A DNA stretch of 45,786 nt, taken from contig JAQBQF010000163.1 in assembly GCA_028287115.1 (NCBI GenBank), positions 1 to 45,786 on the forward strand, in the 5' to 3' direction. Positions 41,185-45,786 of this stretch are shown piece by piece. Position 1 is the first letter of the stretch; every line of letters begins with the position of its first letter. The translations under genes and the position numbers were made by a program. The notes under the pieces are model-generated. The model was given only the letters and a program-made list of their open reading frames with translations, had not been told where the DNA came from and ran no database searches. This DNA comes from Myxococcales bacterium. Lineage in GTDB: Bacteria > Myxococcota_A > Polyangia > Haliangiales > Haliangiaceae.

Positions 41185-41604
41185 TTACCAGCCGCAGGTC
41201 GTCTTCGCGGCGGTCGTCACGGCTTCCGTGCCCGAGCGGCACGCCGTCGAGAGCTGGGCCTTCGCGTCACCGGAGAGCTTTGCCCAGGTTGCGGATGCCT
41301 GGTCGAACCCCTGCTTGAGCGCGTCGCGCGCTTCCTTCGGCATCTTGTCGCAGGTCGCGAGCTTCTCGACCACGGCCTTGTACTCGTTGCACTCGGCCGG
41401 CAGGTCGGCCGTAGGCGCGGCAGCGGTGTCTTCCTTTTTCGGCTCGTCCGGCTTCGGCGCAGCCTTGTCATCCGGCTTCATGTCGTTGGTCTTCGCGGCC
41501 GGGGTGTTGTCTTTGGCTTCCTCGTCCCGCTTCTTCTTGCAGCCCGCGAGGCCGAGCGTGGTCGACAGGGTCACGATCGCAAACAACGTGGTGAGCTTCT
41601 TCAT
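41185..41604 (-). CDS. Small lipoprotein of unknown function
   Basis: A 139-aa lipoprotein: signal ending in LGLAGC (Cys22) and a Lys/Asp/Pro/Ala-rich linker (about 23-68). A helical C-terminal domain with three Cys follows (ECNEYKAVVEKLATC, then TACRSGTE and a terminal Cys-Gly-Trp). An AAGGA ribosome-binding site precedes the ATG. Upstream, a TACAAT at 41693-41688 could be a -10 box for a leader of about 80 nt, but no good -35 box pairs with it. No family recognised. Confidence 0.8.
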   Translation of the reverse strand: MKKLTTLFAIVTLSTTLGLAGCKKKRDEEAKDNTPAAKTNDMKPDDKAAPKPDEPKKEDTAAAPTADLPAECNEYKAVVEKLATCDKMPKEARDALKQGFDQASATWAKLSGDAKAQLSTACRSGTEAVTTAAKTTCGW

Positions 41605-41773
41605 GGCAAAAATCCTTATCGGACCGTCGGGTGGTTTGGTCCGTCCGCCGAAAAATACGAGCCCCGCCGAGGCGCGGCCAACCTTTCATTGTAATTTCGG
41701 CGTACAAAACCGCGTTCGCTTGTAAGGCCCCGATGACGATCGACCTTGATCGTCCGGCGGGATGCGGAGTTGC

Positions 41774-43000
41774 TCAGGGCTTGAGCTCGTCGGCGCCGAG
41801 ATCGCAGCCACCGCCCATCGGTCGGGCGTCGCCATCGAAGTCCGTCAGCCCCGCACAATTTGCGAGTCCGACGTCGATCACCGGCGTCGACAGCACCGTC
41901 AGATGAAAATCGGAAGTCACGTCGACCCAATGCAGATCGTTCATGCCCGACTGCGTATAGGACTTCGTAAAGTCACACGACCCCGAGACCTGGGTGCTGT
42001 TGAAGTTGCCGGCACGGTTGTTGTCGGTGATCAGGTTGCCTTCGGCATCGAGCGTCGTCGCGCTGCACGCGATGCCCGGCAACGACGGAAATTTCGAGAC
42101 GTTGTACGCGACCGTATTGAACACGAACGCACCGGTCACCGCACTTCCGATCGTGACGTTGCGGTTGTTCGACAGGTTGATATTGCCGTTGTTGACGAAG
42201 AAGTTGTTGCGGACGTTGATCGTGCCGGCCGTGACCTCGAGTGCACCGTTCGCGTTGTGAGTGACCTGCGAACGGTCGAGCTGGAGCGTGCACGCGGCGA
42301 TGATGCCGAATTGATTCGCGGTCACCGTGATCGCGTGGGCCACGATGTTGCCGCTGTCGCACGTGAGGCCGCTCGCCGTCGTCGCGTTCTGGATCGTCAT
42401 GAAGTCGAGCTCGACCGCTGCGTCGTTGGTCACGGAGATTCCGGCGCCTTGGCCATTTGCGTCGACGATCGCGCCCCTGCCCACCACCTGCGCAGAGCGA
42501 GCGAGCGTTTGCGCGCCGAGATACGTGCCCGCATCGAGCATGATCGTCTTGCGCGCCGCCGTCACGAGCCCTGTCGCCATCGCGAACGAGCACTTCTGGG
42601 CACGGGTACACGCCGCGCCGCTCCCCATCGGGGATGCGTAGAGAACGTTGGCCTCTGCGGCGCACGCCCCATCAGGTAGGCACGCCTCGGACGGACAATC
42701 GGCGTTAGTCGCGCACGCCGCGCATTTGTCCATCAGGCAGATCGGAGGAGAGCACATTGCGACGTTCGTGTCGGTGCACGCGACGCAGGCGCCACCACTG
42801 ATCGCCGTGTCGCAGACGAGCCCGTTCGAGCAGTCCTCGTCCTTCGTGCAATGCGCAGCCCCGCCGTCCAGCTCCGTGCACAGCGGATCGCTATGACCCG
42901 GCTGTGCACACCACTCCGGGTTGATGTGCCGATTGCATCCCGCGCAGAGGATCAGCGCGAGCACCGTGACGCCACCGGTGGTCAAAGCTCGCCTGCCCAT
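41774..43000 (-). CDS. Parallel beta-helix lipoprotein
   Basis: A 408-aa exported protein: signal and lipobox LILCAGC (Cys22). A Cys-rich N-terminal region (about 30-115) has repeated CxxDxDC-like motifs such as HCTKDEDCSNGLVC and ACATNADCPSEAC. From about 118 there is a right-handed beta-helix domain of the pectate-lyase-like/DUF1565 kind: VLYASPMGSGAAC, TIMLDAGTYLG and successive Asn-rich rungs (NVRNNFFVNNGNINL). No catalytic residues for polysaccharide cleavage are evident. The end, DFDGDARPMGGGCDLGADE, is typical of such myxobacterial proteins. The start overlaps the 3' end of the TPR gene by 19 bp. Confidence 0.85.
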   Translation of the reverse strand: MGRRALTTGGVTVLALILCAGCNRHINPEWCAQPGHSDPLCTELDGGAAHCTKDEDCSNGLVCDTAISGGACVACTDTNVAMCSPPICLMDKCAACATNADCPSEACLPDGACAAEANVLYASPMGSGAACTRAQKCSFAMATGLVTAARKTIMLDAGTYLGAQTLARSAQVVGRGAIVDANGQGAGISVTNDAAVELDFMTIQNATTASGLTCDSGNIVAHAITVTANQFGIIAACTLQLDRSQVTHNANGALEVTAGTINVRNNFFVNNGNINLSNNRNVTIGSAVTGAFVFNTVAYNVSKFPSLPGIACSATTLDAEGNLITDNNRAGNFNSTQVSGSCDFTKSYTQSGMNDLHWVDVTSDFHLTVLSTPVIDVGLANCAGLTDFDGDARPMGGGCDLGADELKP

Positions 43001-43749
43001 CCGACGAACAGGCCACCGGGGACGACGGCGGCGATCGGGGCCGAGGATGGATGGCGAGCGAGCAGGAGGCTGCCGGTGATCGCGGCCGCTCCGCCGAGGA
43101 CCATCATCGTGCCGCCGAGGATCCGGGTATCGTCGTAGACGAACATCTCGTTTGGCCCGCGCGGTTGCCCGTAGTAGTAGAACGCGACACCCCCGACGAA
43201 CGCCGCGGCGCCACCGGCGACCAACGAGATCGGTAACAGCCGCGACGTGTGGCCGTTTCCATGCTTCGCGTCCTCGTCGGCGCGTCGCCGCGCGTCGTCT
43301 TCGGCGCGACGCTTCGCGTCCTGTTCGGCGCGTCGCTGCGTTTCCTGTTCGGATTGTCGCTTCGCCTCTTCCGCCCGCTTGGTCTCGGCGACGGGATCCG
43401 GGGAAGTTTGCTGCTTGTCGAGCTCGGTCTTGGCTTCGCGGATCAGATCTTCGACGACCGCGTGATTCGAGGCGGTGGGGTCATCGCGCAGATATCCCTG
43501 GAAGAAGAAGATCGCCTTCTCGTAGTCCTTCAGATATCGGTGGCACTGGCCTATGTTGAAGAGCAACGGCGCGGCCGGATAGAGCTCGTAGGCCTTCGAG
43601 TATTTCTCGAGCGCCTCATGGAACCGGCCGAGCTTGTAGTCGGTATCGGCCGCCTCGACGACCGCGCGTGCTTGCTCGATCTTGTCGTCGGCATAGGCTG
43701 GGCGGATCAGCACGCATGCTGCGATTGCGATGGTTGCAAGCCGGATCAT
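42982..43749 (-). CDS. TPR and coiled-coil membrane protein
   Basis: A 255-aa protein starting at ATG 43749, which overlaps the kinase stop (ATGA). A signal peptide is followed by a pair of TPR-like helices ([38 protein letters not shown]). A charged Arg/Glu/Asp coiled coil follows (about 108-160), then two hydrophobic segments near 168-190 and 212-230. Such proteins are often paired with PEGA-domain kinases in myxobacteria. Function unknown; it is probably expressed with the kinase. Confidence 0.8.
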   Translation of the reverse strand: MIRLATIAIAACVLIRPAYADDKIEQARAVVEAADTDYKLGRFHEALEKYSKAYELYPAAPLLFNIGQCHRYLKDYEKAIFFFQGYLRDDPTASNHAVVEDLIREAKTELDKQQTSPDPVAETKRAEEAKRQSEQETQRRAEQDAKRRAEDDARRRADEDAKHGNGHTSRLLPISLVAGGAAAFVGGVAFYYYGQPRGPNEMFVYDDTRILGGTMMVLGGAAAITGSLLLARHPSSAPIAAVVPGGLFVGWAGEL

Positions 43750-45786
43750 TTCTTCTTCGTGCCGAAAACGTCCATCGTCCCGTTGCGGTCGAGCGGGTGC
43801 TCCGCGAGTGGAGCTGGCTTCGTCGCCGACGTAGGCGGATGGGCAGTTGGTTTGGCAATCGGTTGCGTTGCGGCGGTCGGCTGCGCCGCGACACCGGGTT
43901 GCGTCGCGACGCTGGGCGTCGCAACGTTCGTTGCGGTCATCACGACCGGAAGTGCATCGTCCGACGCGAGCGAGACGTCTCCTGTCGCGCTCGTGTACCC
44001 GGGCTTCTCGAATTGGAACTTCATCGATAGATCGCTGCGGGGAAAGCTCTTGGTGAAAGGCGTGATGCCGATCGGATCGCTCGTGCCCGCGATCCGGACG
44101 GTTGCTCCAGGTGGTGCCGACACGAACTTGATCTTTACCTCGTTCAGCGGCGCTGGCGCTGCGTTGCCTTTCCCTGGCGCCTCCGGTGCGACCGGCGTCA
44201 CGCGATGATCGGCGCGCCCGAACGCGAGCACGGCGAGGATCGCGATCACGGCGACCGCGCCGATCCCACCTGCGATCCACAGCCGCGGGATCGGTTTGCG
44301 CGCCGGCTCGGGCACGGGTTTCGGGCGCAAAGTCGGAACCGGATGCGATCCGCTGTCCACGCCAATGCGGGCGGATCGTCCAGCAGGAAGCGCGGTATGC
44401 GATCCGCTGTCGCCGCCGATCCGCGACGGAGATCCCGCGCGCGCCGAGACCGGTTGCGTGAGCGCAGCCGTCGAGCCGCTCTGCGTTCCAACGCGTAGCG
44501 CGGGATGGGCGCCACCCCGAATCGCCGCGCGTGCAGCGGTGCGCTGCGCCGGGGCATCGCTGTCGCTTGCCGAACGCGGGGTCTCCGTGCCCGCACGCCG
44601 AGGCGCGGTCGCGGGCGAATTGCTCGGGCTTGCCGCCCGACTCGTTTTGCTCTCGGCGCCCCCGCGGTTTGCCGGCGGCTTGCTCTCGGTTCCTGCGCGC
44701 GATACCGGCGGTTCGCTTTGTGTGCCCGGACGCGGGGCGGGCGTGGATCTGCGCACCGGCGTGCGATCGGCGCTGCTCGTTCGCGCCAGGGCAGGGTGAT
44801 CTCCCGCAGCACGATCACCGGTGATCGGCTTCTTCAGCCGCTCGGCCTCGGTGCTGGAGATCGCGAGCCGCTCTCCACTCGCCTTTGCCAACCGATCGTT
44901 CTGGGTTGCCTTGACGTCGTCGCCGGGGGCCGCGATCGGTGCCGGCGTCGGCCGCCGCGTCTCGATCGCTTCGCCGCTGCGCGAACCCGGCTGCACCGCG
45001 ACTCGCTGCAGCTTCACGCGCCCGACCGCGTCTTGCGCCGCCGCGCCGCCCTCCTGAGGCGGGGTCCGGGGCCGCTCCGGCGGTGTGATGGCTCGCGGTG
45101 GTTGCACGCCCACGAGCTCCGATGATCGCGGCGGAGGCCGATCCGAAATCTTCAGCATGCTGCCGCTCGTCGTGGCGCGCTTCTTCGGCGGCGCCGGCAG
45201 GTCCATCGCCTCGACCAACTCGCGCATGCGCTGCTCGACCTCGCTCATCGAGCGTGGCCGTTCGTTCGGATCTTTCGCGAGTAGATCGAGGATGAGTCGG
45301 TCGCGTGCGTTCTGGACTCCGTGCGGCAGGCCGGGCGCCGCCGGCGGCAACCTGACGGGCTCGGTCATGTGCTTGATCAGCAGCTCGCCGAAGCTCTTCG
45401 CTTGAAACGGCAGCTCGCCGGTGAGCATCTCGAAGACGATGACGCCGAGCGCATACATATCCGTTCGAAAGTCGACGGGTTGCCCGGCGGCTTGTTCGGG
45501 CGACATGTACTCGGGCGTTCCGATGATCTGGCCGGCCGCGGTCGAGTGCATCGAGATCCCACCGTCGCCCGAGGGATCCGACAGCTTCGCGACGCCGAAA
45601 TCGAGGAGCTTCACGACATCCGAGCTGCCACCTCGCTCGATCAGGAAGATGTTGTCGGGCTTGAGATCGCGGTGCAGGATGCCCGCGGCGTGCGACGCCG
45701 CCAGCGCGTCGGCGACCTGGTAGGCCACGCGCTGGGCATCGGCGAACGCCAGCCGGCCGCGGGCGAACCGCGCCGACAGGCTCTCG
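43746..45786 (-). CDS. Hanks-type Ser/Thr kinase with PEGA domain, N-terminus missing (runs off right edge)
   Basis: The frame is open to the last base, and the residues before the internal Val start ([16 protein letters not shown]) are normal kinase sequence, so the real start lies beyond the window. Visible parts are [35 protein letters not shown] and [15 protein letters not shown] long Pro/Ser/Arg/Ala-rich linker of about 300 aa follows, then a membrane helix ([19 protein letters not shown]) and a PEGA-like extracytoplasmic domain ([20 protein letters not shown]). A Pro/Thr/Ala-rich tail ends the protein. The G-loop and the ATP-binding Lys are outside the window. It is likely an envelope-sensing kinase. 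Confidence 0.93.
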   Translation of the reverse strand, partial: ESLSARFARGRLAFADAQRVAYQVADALAASHAAGILHRDLKPDNIFLIERGGSSDVVKLLDFGVAKLSDPSGDGGISMHSTAAGQIIGTPEYMSPEQAAGQPVDFRTDMYALGVIVFEMLTGELPFQAKSFGELLIKHMTEPVRLPPAAPGLPHGVQNARDRLILDLLAKDPNERPRSMSEVEQRMRELVEAMDLPAPPKKRATTSGSMLKISDRPPPRSSELVGVQPPRAITPPERPRTPPQEGGAAAQDAVGRVKLQRVAVQPGSRSGEAIETRRPTPAPIAAPGDDVKATQNDRLAKASGERLAISSTEAERLKKPITGDRAAGDHPALARTSSADRTPVRRSTPAPRPGTQSEPPVSRAGTESKPPANRGGAESKTSRAASPSNSPATAPRRAGTETPRSASDSDAPAQRTAARAAIRGGAHPALRVGTQSGSTAALTQPVSARAGSPSRIGGDSGSHTALPAGRSARIGVDSGSHPVPTLRPKPVPEPARKPIPRLWIAGGIGAVAVIAILAVLAFGRADHRVTPVAPEAPGKGNAAPAPLNEVKIKFVSAPPGATVRIAGTSDPIGITPFTKSFPRSDLSMKFQFEKPGYTSATGDVSLASDDALPVVMTATNVATPSVATQPGVAAQPTAATQPIAKPTAHPPTSATKPAPLAEHPLDRNGTMDVFGTKKK

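Overview
The window reads as chromosomal DNA of a high-GC predatory or social bacterium, most likely a member of Myxococcota (Deltaproteobacteria in older usage). This is an inference. It rests on Hanks-type Ser/Thr kinases carrying WD40 or PEGA modules, many short lipoproteins with Cys-rich or Asp-Ala-Arg-Pro-rich tails, a bacterial expansin, strong G/C third-position bias, and very tight gene packing with start/stop overlaps. I see no rRNA, tRNA, CRISPR array, insertion sequence, phage gene or plasmid function.

Left part (1-5800): a small metabolic locus. A truncated unknown gene (1-274) is translationally coupled to a KAS III-like protein that lacks the catalytic Cys and Asn. Divergent from it are a cytochrome P450 and a class-II O-methyltransferase. 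These converge on an unusual 708-aa protein in which a complete response-regulator receiver domain is fused in front of an acetolactate-synthase-type ThDP enzyme. A cryptic tailoring pathway is plausible.

5800-10400: a 320-bp divergent control region, a membrane Ser/Thr kinase with about two WD40 propellers, and a LamG-like lipoprotein.

10374-17206 (minus strand): a tightly packed six-gene operon. It holds a 671-aa multi-span membrane protein, a MotA/TolQ-type channel, a MotB/OmpA-type stator partner, a 529-aa membrane-anchored unknown, a 200-aa exported unknown and a PLP-dependent alpha-oxoamine synthase. Neighbouring reading frames overlap or are a few bases apart. This looks like an ion-driven envelope machine of undescribed type and is my main candidate for a novel system.

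17277-26665 (still minus strand): a YeiH-type transporter; an expansin lipoprotein; an OmpR/EnvZ-type two-component pair; then an operon of a three-subunit HcnABC/hydroxyproline-dehydrogenase-like flavoenzyme, proC, yggU and a kelch lipoprotein.

26776-31800 (plus strand): a membrane protein with a zinc ribbon and long Q/G/Y/P-rich repeats, a small lipoprotein, two MCE (MlaD-like) proteins and a DUF protein with a basic tail. Facing them (36997-31801, minus) is an overlapping operon: ltaE, a TPR lipoprotein, ATPase, permease, permease, ATPase. Together these probably form a heteromeric Mce/Mla lipid transporter.

37000-45786: a secreted unknown, a UPF0104 flippase-like protein, a CpsB/YwqE-like PHP phosphoesterase, two tandem paralogous coiled-coil membrane proteins, a small lipoprotein, a beta-helix lipoprotein, a TPR membrane protein and a second Ser/Thr kinase with a PEGA domain that runs off the right edge. 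All functional calls come from reading motifs by eye; no database search was possible.
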